Shown: positions 53,850 through 63,594, numbered from the stretch's first letter. The stretch is DNA of 64,000 bases from Isoetes taiwanensis (GCA_021234155.1 JAJEKV010000011.1:17936677-18000676); one strand, 5' to 3'. Made by a program: numbers and translations. The notes: a model not told the origin generated them from the sequence alone.

Positions 53850-54092
53850 ATGGATTTTTCGCCTTCATCAGTTCACCACATCGAGGCGATCAAGTGCTCA
53901 ATGAGCCACTCTGATCTTGTTGGTTGCCTAGACAGGCATCTTCTTCTTGATCCCTACCTACGAAGAAAAGCTTTGGGCGCTGAGATTCGTTGCCCTGCGT
54001 CAATTCGTGTTATGATCCATCTGATTTGGCTTCCTGAGCGCATGAGCTATGAGATATCAGGGATCACTACTACAGATCCTGAAGATGAATGA
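53850..54092 (+). CDS. Small gene (80 aa) related to the antisense gypsy gene
   Basis: The frame MDFSPSSVHHIEAIKCSMSH ends IRVMIHLIWLPERMSYEISG plus an acidic tail. Its C-terminal 30 residues align without gaps to the antisense gene at 49,586-49,831, with about 13 identities including I.V.IHL.W.PE and the Y and IT that follow. It has its own TATA box and a stop followed by AT-rich sequence with AATAAA-like motifs near 54,160. It is probably left from another copy of the same element family. Function unknown. Confidence 0.45.
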   Translation: MDFSPSSVHHIEAIKCSMSHSDLVGCLDRHLLLDPYLRRKALGAEIRCPASIRVMIHLIWLPERMSYEISGITTTDPEDE

Positions 54093-54236
54093 ATCACCTG
54101 TTCAACATGTTATAGTGTAAGAGCTCTTGTGTTAAGATGAAAAATGCAAGACGTAATGAATAATAAATAGTCTATTGTAGTGATGTTATGGATAATAAAA
54201 AGTGTATTATGAGATGCTTTAATGTACCTGTAAGAC

Positions 54237-56580
54237 TCAAGTTTCATCTCCATCCTCAGATGCCTCTTTAGCAAGCAATTCCTGCAGCTGGATTCCTACA
54301 ATAGGAGGTATCACAACCAATAATGGCTTTGGTTCCACAAACCAAGCATAGTCTATCGTTTTGAGAGGCTGATAACGTGGTCGGTCATTAGGATTCGGCC
54401 TCCACTTTTTATGCCAGCAGTCCCGATACTGTTGAGCGTACGGGGTGCCTTTCCTAGCCACAGGCTCCCACCAAGAAACAAAAACCTCGTTATAATGAGG
54501 GGCAGTGGGATCTTGTATTGGATCCTCTTCCGCATACGCTACCCATGTAGGACATGCATCTGCTGGTCTTACAAGAAGAAACATACCTTTCTGTACATCT
54601 TGGTATGGGTCAAATATCTCCACTGCATTCTTGGGTTTATCCTTTGCAGATCCAACATAGGCAGTCGGAGCGTCATATGGATCGACCTGAATAGATTCAG
54701 GTTCTTGAAGCACAACTTTCCTTGTTTGAGGCCAGAAGTTCTGAATTTCTGGATTGCCCGGGGGTACTTCACCTAGCACACGCATCACTTCGCACCAGTA
54801 GTCCATGACCTCGTTCATGTAGGTATTAGACCACGAGTTCACACCAGCCCTGGAGATGTTAGCCCAATGCATCATGTACTTGGCAATGGACGACCTCAAT
54901 GCTCCTATGTCCTTGAGGCATGCATATGGCCTGACAGTCTTGGGCGAGCCAATCGGTATCTTTGGCAAACCATTGTCATCTGCTTTCCACATCCGAATAC
55001 CCTTTTCTGGCAACCATTCTCTATGACCAGGTCTCATCTTGTAATACATTAATGGCCAGCCATCATTCATGCAGAACTTGAATAATAAGGGCTCCAAGTG
55101 ACCAACCAAACGGTCCTTCTTATCAGGAATGTAACCTTTTATGAACCCCTTCCAATCGGGAACCTCGGTAACAAGGTATGGTGTCGGTGCCTTCGTGCTA
55201 CATTCTCGGAAAAGTTGCATTAGTTCTGGAATAGTTAGAGCATCCGACCTGCGCATTAACGTTTAGTTACCGAAGAGCACATCAATGTCATCATGAATGT
55301 GGCCTACCATCATGAAGCCACAAGATAGGATAGATAAGAGAAGAGATATCTGTTCTTGTTCTGCCCCGTGCAGTTGTCTAGCTGCAAGTAGAGCCGCCGA
55401 GGTAACCTCTTAAATTGCGCTGGTTGCTTAGAAGGTGCTACAAAGTCTACCCCAGTGCAATTGTTTTTTTTTTTCCTCAACCCCGCACTGTTTAGGAGTG
55501 CGGTTCCCCACATGCCCTCAGGCCGACCTTCTTCTCTCAAATGGCCCCAATTGTCTTCGGAAGTGTCCTCCAGTGTTTTGATAGCATGATTCAAGGAACC
55601 AACATGAAAATTTGAATCATCCTTCCAAAGGTCGAGTGAGAAATGTCCTAAGGCACCTGTGCCATGGCCATGCATCGGTGCACCGATCCACGCTAACTTT
55701 CAAAGCGTTCACCTCTCCATACCCGATTTGGCTAATTTCTCTAGTCTTGGAATCATAGTCTTGTTTTGGTCCATCTTATCATGTATGATAGTGGCTACCT
55801 GGTCCGGTGATCGATGGGACAAAGCTCTCCATGACCGATACAAGCTCCTACAAGAGATGCGGGCTGTCATGTGTTCCTTCCTTTCCATCGCAATTCTCTT
55901 CTCTCCCGTGGATCTCACGGTTTTAGCCATTTTCTCTTTTATTACAATGTGTATTATTGCACTTGGAGAAAAGCTGTCCTATTTGCTATTGCAACCTCTG
56001 CGTGATTTTGCTTCCACCCACGTGAGAATGAAGAATGTGAGATGTGCTTGCCCGTCATCTCCATCACATTGGCGTCCACCTCTTGAAGAATGTCCTTTTA
56101 GTTAGGATGAGGGGGAGCCTCTTCACATTCTCTCTCACCCCTTCGGTAGTGATTTTCGATCGTGGGGCATCGTCTGCATTCTCATCTATGTACATAGAGA
56201 GTATGGCCTTTCCGGCGAGAGTGTGAGGCCTCGGCTTTTCGTGCCCATGTTACCATGCTCGGCAACAACTGTGACCAGCAAGGAAAAGTCTTAGCCACTT
56301 ATAGAATGTGGACATTGGTATACCATAGGCTCTATGCCATGCTTTCAAGCAAACACGCTTATTATTTAGCATCGGCTTACGGACCAGGCCGTTCGTGAGC
56401 GGGCGTCTAACATGTTGAAAACAAATGTGGTCAATGCTCAAGCTCGCAAGTTCCAATAGAACCTACGCGATACACGCAATCTCGGCCCATGTTGAGAAGT
56501 TTGCGCAAACATCTTCGCATCGCGGCAGAGCGAAGACTTAAAGTCTAAAATGGAAAGCTGGCGTGATTTTTTCTCGGCTT
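54237..56580 (-). pseudogene. DUF7869 transposase-like gene, copy 2, nearly full length
   Basis: Minus-strand order: a basic N terminus near 56,560; VCLKAWHRAYGIPMSTFYKW near 56,340 (helix-turn-helix-like); GVREDVKRLPLIL near 56,120; CRSLYRSWRALSHRSPDQVA then IIHDKMDQNK near 55,770; GALGHFSLDLWKDDSNFHVG near 55,630; LYLQLDNCTGQNKNRYLFSY near 55,370; MMVGHIHDDIDVLFGN near 55,290. A 339-codon open tail (54,237-55,256) includes CPTWVAYAEEDP and FVSWWEPVARKG. The three Asp blocks equal those of copy 1. A deletion of about 11 codons before MMVG, a TAA after LFGN and several shifts inactivate it. The C-terminal tail, absent from copy 1, looks like a compact beta-rich reader or adaptor module. Confidence 0.7.
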
Positions 56581-56623
56581 TAGTGGCTACGGGGAGGTGA
56601 GCGTGGGGTCCGGTTCACCATTC

Positions 56624-57330
56624 TCAGTACATCCTCTTTGGTGCCTTTTCAGGCTCAATTTGCATGGCATAGGGTTCTGCTTCAATGACTGTCTGTTTCG
56701 CAGTCTTTACGAGTGTTGACACAGCAACATTGTCTACTAACACCAAAGCAATCGGCCACCTCACCAGGTCGTGCAACTGTGGCATTTCAGCACATGCTTG
56801 GCATCGCATGGTCGGCCTATCTGGCATAGGGAATGTCTTCATTATGGTTCTTTGCCAAGTAGTCTTCTCCCAATCTCATGTCACAAAGCGGCTTTGATTA
56901 GGATCAATGAAGATGATCACCCCAAGGGCATACGTAATGTTGCAGCAGTCATGGAGTAGTGTGCAACTTTTCTCTACTAGCTCGTCCCTTGAAATGCCTC
57001 GAAAGTTATTCACGGAAGGGACCCCAGCCAATCAATTTTTTTAATTTGTGCAGGCGGTGTGGATATTTCAGGTTCTTGTGTAAGGGTAGCTATCCACTGC
57101 GCTGGCCACAAAATAAAACTCCCTTGCGAATCCGCGAGTGTTGCAAATTCTGGTTCAGGAAATGGCAAACCAATGCTTCCGTCGAGAATAACTTCCATAG
57201 ACACTACAACGCTATCTCTCGGCAAGGGCAAGTTGTGGTGCTTGTCGAAGGCATGTACTTTTCCCTCGCCCACTTTGACTCCATGGAATAGTATGGACTT
57301 CGAAGCAGCCATGTGCGCAAGCACAATGGG
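56624..57330 (-). pseudogene. DUF8039-type transposon protein fragment
   Basis: The minus frame (57,010-57,324) reads GVKVGEGKVHAFDKHHNLPL, then PRDSVVVSMEVILDGSIGLP and SQGSFILWPAQWIATL. This is the pattern I associate with DUF8039, a C-terminal domain of plant CACTA-associated (En/Spm-type) proteins, with the usual 'G.FI.WP' ending. A second short frame (56,624-56,842) may be its continuation. The family is named from memory of the pattern. It lies head-to-tail with the DUF7869 copy, both on the minus strand. Confidence 0.5.
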
Positions 57331-57450
57331 CGTTATTGCTCGGGAGAAAACGCCACCGCGATGTCACGAGCACTTTCAAGCAACCAACTTCAAGCAAGAC
57401 AACTTCCGTTAGCCGGACAAACCAAGTTCAAGCAGGGCGTGGTTAGCGGG

Positions 57451-57467
57451 GATCGCGTGACGCGATC
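57451..57467. repeat. GATCGCG palindrome
   Basis: GATCGCG-TGA-CGCGATC, the first of ten related palindromes between 57.4 and 62.8 kb. Confidence 0.7.
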
Positions 57468-57469
57468 TC

Positions 57470-57690
57470 CTAGAAACAGCGGATACCATAGTCTAGATCA
57501 TACGTACCTAGAGCAGCGGATACCATAGTCTAGATTATACATTACCTAGAGCAAAGCGGATACCATAGTCTCCTAGAGCAAGCAGATACCATAGTCTAGA
57601 TTATACGTACCTAGAGCAAGCAGATACCATAATCTCCTAGAGCAAGCAGATACCATAGTCTAGATTATACGTACCTTAGTCTAGATTATG
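57470..57690. repeat. Tandem repeat, units of about 25-40 bp
   Basis: Repeats of GCAGATACCATAGTCTAGAT and TATACGTACCTAGAGCA in alternating long and short units, about seven in all, between the DUF8039 fragment and the methyltransferase-like gene. Confidence 0.75.
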
Positions 57691-57960
57691 CTGCGCAAGA
57701 TCGCCTTCGCGATCCGGACGAGTACTAGCTGTGTCGTAGGGATGACCTGCGGGAGAAGTAGATGAATCAATAAGCATTGATGGGTAACTTTATGGGAGAG
57801 CATTTAATGGTACCTTAGTCTAGAATATGTTCGGCAAGATCGCCTTCGCGTTCCTGATGACTGCTAGCTGTGCCGTAAGGATCACCTGTATCTGAGGAAG
57901 ATGAATGGCAGTCTATATTCCCAAATTAGAACGGGATTTGATTTACCAGACACAAAGAAG
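57690..57960. repeat. Duplicated ~125-bp segment with GATCGC palindromes
   Basis: Two similar segments each hold GATCGCCTTCGCG (57,699-57,714 and 57,838-57,853) followed by a CTAGCTGTG.CGTA.GGATGACC/CACC block. They resemble the palindrome plus TACTAG.TGTATC arrangement in the introns of the downstream gene. Confidence 0.55.
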
Positions 57961-58389
57961 GGGTGCATGCGGTAGATTTAACTGAAAACACAGTTTAATG
58001 AATGAACTTGCCTGTCTTTGGCCTTCAATGAATTCTACAACGTCAAATATGCTTGGATGCCTTGAAATCCATCCGAGCGCCATTGTAATCCACCATAGCG
58101 CCTTTAATTTAACTCCGGCGCCTCGAACAACTCCTTCCCAAGCTCTGCAACAATGAAAGTCTTGGAGGGTCTTACCGCATTTGAAATGGATTTGAATTTC
58201 AAAATGTTGTCCTTCGGGCGGGACCTTTTTATGCCCTAATGTCCCTGTCCCTATCCAATTTAAACTGACATGCCGTGGGTGATTTGCTGTCCTTTCCACC
58301 TGCCCTACAGTCACTCTCACACAAATTCTCACGTTTCACTGTCCCGTACGTTGCCGAGCTGGGGGTTGCTTTTTGGGCGGAATGGGGGA

Positions 58390-58480
58390 ATATGCCGCCC
58401 GTCATAATGGCGCCGGCCGTCATAATAGCGCCGCCCGTCATAATGACGCCGCCCGTCATAATGGCGCCCGTCATAATGGC
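58390..58480. repeat. 18-bp tandem repeat upstream of TATA box
   Basis: Five to six copies of CGCCGCCCGTCATAATGG or close variants, immediately before the TATA box of the next gene. Their position suggests a role as upstream promoter elements. Confidence 0.75.
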
Positions 58481-58486
58481 GAACTC

Positions 58487-58494
58487 TATAAAAA
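58487..58494 (+). promoter_or_regulatory. TATA box of the ParB/methyltransferase-like gene
   Basis: TATAAAAA, 98 bp before the ATG at 58,585. The leader between holds three copies of TTTCTAGCGCC or close variants. Confidence 0.6.
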
Positions 58495-58612
58495 GAGAGG
58501 CGTTCATTTTTCTGATCACCCTCGCGAAAATTTCTAGCGCCCTCAGCAAATTACTAGCGCCTTCCGAAAATTTCTAGCGCCATCATGTCTCGCGCCTCTG
58601 CCCTAAAAGAAG

Positions 58613-58961
58613 GTAATTTCCGCGATTTTTTTTAGCATAGGTATCGCCATAGCTGCTACCATGTCTTTTTAGGATAGTTAGATGGTCGACAGGATCGCGG
58701 CCGCGATAGTTGTGACCACGGCCTTTCCTCTTTTCTGGAAGGTAGTGCTCAAGACAATCGCGGCCGCGATAGTGGCGACCATTTTATATAAAATGTAATA
58801 CCCGCTGTTCGTGAAGAACGCGGCCGCGTTTCTTGCCAGCATAATGGTGACAGAACACCCTTTCTTAGTTAGCTACTGATCAACCGGATCGCGGCCGCGA
58901 TCTTTATGAACACCTTCTTCCAATACTAGTGTATCTAACCTGTTGTCAATTGCTTCTGCAG
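58613..58961 (+). other. Intron 1 with four GATCGCGGCCGCGAT palindromes
   Basis: The 349-bp intron has palindromes at 58,693-58,707, 58,757-58,770, 58,817-58,830 and 58,887-58,902, spaced 60-70 bp. The last is followed by a TACTAGTGTATCT block and the acceptor TTCTGCAG. Confidence 0.7.
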
Positions 58962-59837
58962 CCCTCGAACTATTCCGCGGGCCCAATGTAGAACCGATCA
59001 GAATTGTCACACCCAATAAAAGCAGGAAGTGGTGTGTTGAAATTTCACAGGCAAAACCTCATGTCACTGGAGACCGCCGAAAGGACTTGTGTTTGTTCTT
59101 CAGGAATGGCAAGGGTCCAGAAGATTACGAGCAGCTAGGTATAGTTATTGCTATGTGGGAAGGTACCAAAAATAATGTACAGGATGCAATAATTTGCAGC
59201 GTAGAAGATACTCATCAGCTGCAGTTTGTGGAGTACGTTTTGGATGGCAGAATTATGATCCATCCATTATGATTGCGAGTAAAGTCAACAAACCGGCAAG
59301 CGGCAAGGGGATGCCCACCAGTGCTAAGGGATTTGGCTGGATATTGCCGTTCTATGATTCCTTAAGTTTGTTGGGCATAAAGTGCAACAGGGATATACTT
59401 GTTGGATTTAGCATGTGCAGAAAGGGTCTTTCAGCTGATAAGAAACCTCCTTCTGCTGCATTGAAGGCTACCAAGGACAACAAACTGCCTTCAAGGCCAA
59501 CTGGCTGAGAGCTTTTGCAAAGAAGAGATCTGTGGCCCTTTGCAGGCTATTGGCGAGGATACTGTAGTGCCCATGGAGGCAAATGTTGTTGTTCCTTCAG
59601 GAAATGCTGTAGCCCCCTCAACAAATGTTGGTTGTTCTGCCGTAGTGGACCCTTCAGCTCCCGTCATGCTTTTGACTGCTCCCGCCAGAGACTCTGAGGC
59701 AGTAGAAGAACAGCCATCAAAGAGGATCAGGCCATTCAAGATAAAGATTCCAAAGTCGAGCACGGGATGACGGTGCGCAACCTTCGACATCTTCTACTCC
59801 TTCCTCCTCCACTAAACCAACAGCTACCAGCAACTTA

Positions 59838-60603
59838 TTGACCTGGAAAACTGATCCCCAAATGCCAGAAGATTTGAAGTTTAATCCAGATGAAGAAAAG
59901 AAACTGGCTCAGGAGACAGCATCCAAGCTCGAGGAGTTCAAAAGATATTACCCAATGGGTGTAAACTGGTTCCAAAGGGTGAGCATTTTCGATTGCGAGC
60001 CAGCTCCCGCTAATATGACACATAGAGTCCGGTCAAATGACCATGTACAGACACTGATAAAAAGCTTCAAGAAATACCCGACGGAGGTTCTTACGCCTGC
60101 CGATGTCGTTCCATTTGATCCTTTAACAAGGTTATATCATATTTATTTCTTTCTTGGCATATTGGTTATATATATAAATATGCTCAACCGGATCGCGGTC
60201 GCGATCTTCGTGAACAACTTCTTGCACTGACTAGTGTATCTCTGTCATTTGCAGAAAATTAGTCAGTTGGTCGCGCCCAGAAGAACTGGCAAATAAGAAA
60301 TTTTTTATTATTTCTGGTAATCACAGCATTTTTGCTGCACAATTTTTATGCACATGCGTGGGCAATGTCGAGCAAAGGTTGGAATTTGCGAAAGCATATG
60401 CAAGAAGAAGAAGTCGTGTATTAAATGGTAACCTCTCCAACAAAGAATACATTCAGATTTCTATACAGTGCAACGACGTAATAGCAGAAACAGTATACAA
60501 AGAACCACTGATAGAAAAGCTCCAACAACTAAGAAACCAACACAAGGCATTCAGATGTCCTCCACAAGGGCCAACAGGAACTGCAGTGACATCCGCCTGG
60601 AAG
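59838..60603 (+). other. ParB-like domain region of the gene
   Basis: Reading across intron 2 (60,131-60,254), the protein runs HRVRSNDHVQTLIKSFKKYP, EVLTPADVVPFDPLT and then KFFIISGNHSIFAAQFLC. ParB N-terminal domains show a conserved Arg near the start, a 'PI.V' strand and a G.HR..AA signature; here these are HRVRS, TEVLTP and GNHSIFAA. The usual Arg after the His is Ser, so nuclease or nucleotide-binding activity is uncertain. Confidence 0.5.
60131..60254 (+). other. Intron 2 with one GATCGC palindrome
   Basis: 124 bp, GT..AG. The palindrome is at 60,191-60,206 and the following block (CTTCTTGCACTGACTAGTG) matches that after the last palindrome of intron 1. Confidence 0.65.
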
Positions 60604-60669
60604 GTATGTTTTTTGTTTCTTTGCTCAGCAAAATCGCCGTCGCGATCCTAACCAGCACTTCTGTGCAGG
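60604..60669 (+). other. Intron 3 with one GATCGC palindrome
   Basis: 66 bp, GTATGT..GTGCAG, close to the minimum for a plant intron. A degenerate palindrome (AATCGCCGTCGCGATC) is at 60,632-60,647. Confidence 0.65.
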
Positions 60670-60878
60670 ATTTTATCGAGGTGGCTACCACAACTTTGAA
60701 GGTTAAGGAACTGAAGGATGAGAAGCAGTTCCTTTTTATGCAAGAATCTTCCTGGTCTAAACTCGTAGAAGTTGTCAACAAATGAGCAAGCCGAAAGCTC
60801 ACTGATGATCAGGGGGAATTACCAGAGAAACCTTCAAAGGATTTCTTCAACAAGGCATTCCTAAGAAACCTACGAGGA

Positions 60879-62612
60879 ATGAACAATGCTGAGGTAAGCC
60901 AATTGATGGACGAAATCTTACAGGGCAAGGCTTTCTTGAAAGTGCAGCAAGGATATACAAGACGTTTTAATTGCAGTCAGAGGGCTCTAGACATCAGAAC
61001 ACTTTCACTCATGCGTCGTGAAGTGTTATCATATGCCAATTCTATCTCAGAGAAGCTATACAATAATTTTGAAGAGTTGGCTTCATGTTTTCCAGAGCTG
61101 TCTGAGCAACGTCTCCTGGATATTGCAGACACAGATTTCGAATACGTCAAAGCGAACTATAATAAAGAGGCAGTTCAAGGTAATCTGCCTACAGTATTTT
61201 TGGAAGCTATTTTTGCTATAATGAGGCCAGAAGAGGCCAGGAAAATGAAAGAGAAGGAAAACACCGTGCAGCGAGTCACAAAAACTGGCATCCTTGTGTC
61301 TGCATCGGTGTCAGAAAATGCCAGTTTGATTTTTGTTGACATGCGTAGTTTTTCCACGCTGTGGGATGTGAAAAAATACACAGATTTTTTTAGCAGAGTT
61401 GCAGGCATGACACATGCAAAAGTGTACCATATAGTCATGTTTCTCAGATCGGCACATTTGCCAAACTGTTTGTACAGTCTTAGCCAGATACAAGGTAGCT
61501 CCCATGTTTCCCTAGGGGCTTATGAAGAGAAAGGATGGGAGAGCAAAAAAAATATAAAAGAATTCCAGTATTATGTCAGCCATGTGACAATAAACAGGAG
61601 TGACGTTCGGGTGCTGCCCGTTAAGCCCAACTTGGAGCTGCGACTGACTCAAGTCACTAAAGCACCACAAAGCACTCCTCTTCCAAAATATCCGATTACT
61701 GGCGACGAAGAGGTAGATGCAAAAACAAAAAGAAAGTATTTGGAGTTCTTTACAGGTAAACCTAAATTCTCATGGGCAGCTATGGAAGGCGACTTCGTCC
61801 TCAAGAGCCAGGCAAAAACCTCTTATGTCTATTATATAGTGAAGGAGCTGGTACCGTTAGAAGGTTGCATTTTGGATTTCTTCTCAGGCGGAACTGCCTC
61901 AAGGGTAGCGTTGATGCAAGGAAAACGGAGTGTTGCTTTTGAGTATGACGACAAGGTTTGCCGTTTCCTTAGATCTTTCTTCGAGATTCTAGAGAAAATG
62001 GCAAGGCCTGACATGGAAGAGGAAGGTGAAGAGGAAGCTGAGCAAGGTGAAGAGCAACGTTCCGACATGCCTGATATTAATATAACACAGGGAACGGATC
62101 TCAGCCAGATGGATCGGATGCTAGACGGCCTGGATCAGAAAAGCTTCGAAGAAAGGCTGAAGGAGACCCGGGCACTGATAGAGCAGACTGAGAAGGCACA
62201 GGCAAAACTTGATCCAACTTTCGAGAAGCTTGAAGCACTGAACAAGAACTTGGACACCTTAATGCCACTGGTAACCAAGCAACTGGACAAGCCCCTTCCT
62301 AATTTTGAGTATGTGGGAACTTCTGAAGCCGCCTCCGGAAGTGGGAGAACCTCCCCCGACCCTTCACCTAAAAGGCAGAAGCTGGTACCCTCTAACGAAT
62401 ATTCTGAGCAATTGCAGGACGAATTGTTTAATAGCCAAGATATGTCAGAGCGTGTTCAGAACGCAGCACGGGCAATGGATGTTGACATCCCAGAAACAAC
62501 TGGATATACAGAAATGGACCTGTCACAGACCATTGCTATTGGAAAGGAGCACATTGCAAGAATAGCTGCTCAACATGGTGTTGATCCAGAGACTGTATTT
62601 GAGACTCAGTAA
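60879..62612 (+). CDS. Open 577-codon methyltransferase-like part
   Basis: In this open frame a beta-class order of amino-methyltransferase motifs is seen. A motif IV position reads LIFVDMRSFSTLW (Asp154; normally DPPY/W), followed by HIVMFLRSAHLPN. After a target-recognition-like middle part comes SWAAMEGDFVLKSQAKTSYV and then motif I, CILDFFSGGTASRVALMQGK (Asp333) with VAFEYDDKVCRF, the S-adenosylmethionine pocket. The DPPY catalytic block is lost (DMRS), so base methylation is unlikely even if cofactor binding is kept. An acidic run (about residues 383-397), a coiled coil and a Ser/Pro-rich tail end the protein. The ATG used is internal to exon 4. Confidence 0.55.
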   Translation: MNNAEVSQLMDEILQGKAFLKVQQGYTRRFNCSQRALDIRTLSLMRREVLSYANSISEKLYNNFEELASCFPELSEQRLLDIADTDFEYVKANYNKEAVQGNLPTVFLEAIFAIMRPEEARKMKEKENTVQRVTKTGILVSASVSENASLIFVDMRSFSTLWDVKKYTDFFSRVAGMTHAKVYHIVMFLRSAHLPNCLYSLSQIQGSSHVSLGAYEEKGWESKKNIKEFQYYVSHVTINRSDVRVLPVKPNLELRLTQVTKAPQSTPLPKYPITGDEEVDAKTKRKYLEFFTGKPKFSWAAMEGDFVLKSQAKTSYVYYIVKELVPLEGCILDFFSGGTASRVALMQGKRSVAFEYDDKVCRFLRSFFEILEKMARPDMEEEGEEEAEQGEEQRSDMPDINITQGTDLSQMDRMLDGLDQKSFEERLKETRALIEQTEKAQAKLDPTFEKLEALNKNLDTLMPLVTKQLDKPLPNFEYVGTSEAASGSGRTSPDPSPKRQKLVPSNEYSEQLQDELFNSQDMSERVQNAARAMDVDIPETTGYTEMDLSQTIAIGKEHIARIAAQHGVDPETVFETQ

Positions 62613-62772
62613 TATAGCCTTCGCCTTTGTGCTGAGCATTTTGTACAAAGTTTTTGTTATAACATTTTCACCTGTTTTCAGGTTCAATTTGAGTTCACTA
62701 TGTGTTATACTTTTGTTCACTATGCTTTTGTGTTATCTCAACTTTGAATTGGATAAACAAAGTAGTCTGAAA
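62613..62772. other. 3' flank of the methyltransferase-like gene
   Basis: AT-rich, no ORF. A GATCGCGG palindrome at 62,773-62,786 marks the junction with gypsy sequence. Confidence 0.4.
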
Positions 62773-62779
62773 GATCGCG

Positions 62780-63148
62780 GTGGCGAAATATGCTTTGCAG
62801 GAAAGATTGGATACCCTTTTACATTTAGAAGAGTATAGAATGGAAGCTGAGAATGCTAATCTGCTAAAAAAAGCCAAAGATTTGGCTGCTTTCAAAGCTG
62901 CTCATAAAATACAGGGAACTTTCAAAACTGGAGAGTTAGTTCTAAAATGGAATAAGTCAAGGGAAGACTCGGCTAGTAAGTTTGAAAACCTCTGGGAAGG
63001 TCCCTATGAGGTCTTGGAACCTGCAGGCACCAATTCTTATTGGTTAAAGGAATTAACTTCAGGAATGCCACTTCCAAATCCTATCAACACTATTCACCTG
63101 AAAAGGTACTGGGATCAGCATATATGCTTGTCTCTTTTTATGTTCTAG
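62780..63148 (+). pseudogene. Gypsy integrase C-terminal (GPY/F-like) domain
   Basis: The 122-codon frame reads ERLDTLLHLEEYRMEAENAN, then GELVLKWNKSREDSASKFEN and LWEGPYEVLEPAG, ending INTIHLKRYW plus a few codons. The 'F..LW.GPY.V' block is diagnostic of Ty3/gypsy integrase tails. The upstream pol is absent, so the element was cut at about 62,775, right at the palindrome. Confidence 0.8.
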
Positions 63149-63594
63149 AACCTAGACAAGTTAGAATTAAAGTTAAATATTAGATAGGTTGGATTAGATT
63201 TCACTTTGTCTTAAATTTAGAACTAATGTCTTCATTGAGTTTATATTTGCAGATCAGCCAGTATGAAGGATGAGCTATCAAACAGCTTCAGAACAAGGAT
63301 TTTTATTAATTGCCAAGTGTCATTTGCAGGAGCACCCTTTTTTCCATCTTCATTCATCTGTCTCATTGTGGTCCTGCCCTCCATTCAGCTATGCACTCTC
63401 ATTTTATCTCCCTAAATGTGCACTCTGCAAATTCAGCTTCACCATTATAGCAGAGTTGCAAAGATCAAGATTAACTTGTTTGTATGTATCCATGACAGGT
63501 GCATCCTTTCTCCATCTTTATTCATCTGCCATAAGTGGTCCTGCTATCCATTTAAACTCCTTATTCTTGTTTTCATTCCCAAAAGAAAGCACTC
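63149..63594 (+). other. Spacer between gypsy integrase and LTR
   Basis: About 450 bp without a supported gene. It ends with a purine-rich AAAAGAAAGC tract before the LTR start. Confidence 0.4.

Larger units (their letters stand above)
58585..62612 (+). pseudogene. ParB-like plus DNA-methyltransferase-like gene, four exons
   Basis: Exons: 58,585-58,612 (MSRASALKE), 58,962-60,130, 60,255-60,603 and 60,670-62,612. Every junction is GT..AG and keeps frame. The product, about 1,050 residues, has an unrecognised N-terminal domain (RKWCVEISQAKPHV, LCLFFRNGKGPEDYEQLGIV), a Pro/Ala-rich linker with a basic KRIRPFKIKIPKS patch (possible nuclear signal), a ParB-like domain, helices, a methyltransferase-like fold and a C-terminal coiled coil. 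ParB plus amino-methyltransferase fusions are familiar from phages and bacteria. Frameshifts near 59,255, 59,505 and 59,768 and a TGA at 60,783 mark decay, unless they are sequencing errors. It lies next to DUF7869 and DUF8039 genes, divergent from them. Confidence 0.55.

Noticed and set aside
57470-57690. CRISPR-like array
   Set aside because: Units vary in length, have no unique spacers and lie in a eukaryotic transposon context.
57943-58332. 129-codon minus frame between the two gene sets
   Set aside because: No domain, no promoter and it overlaps the region upstream of the plus-strand TATA box; probably chance.
60879-62612. Active DNA adenine or cytosine methyltransferase
   Set aside because: The DPPY catalytic block is DMRS, so only a methyltransferase-like fold is claimed.
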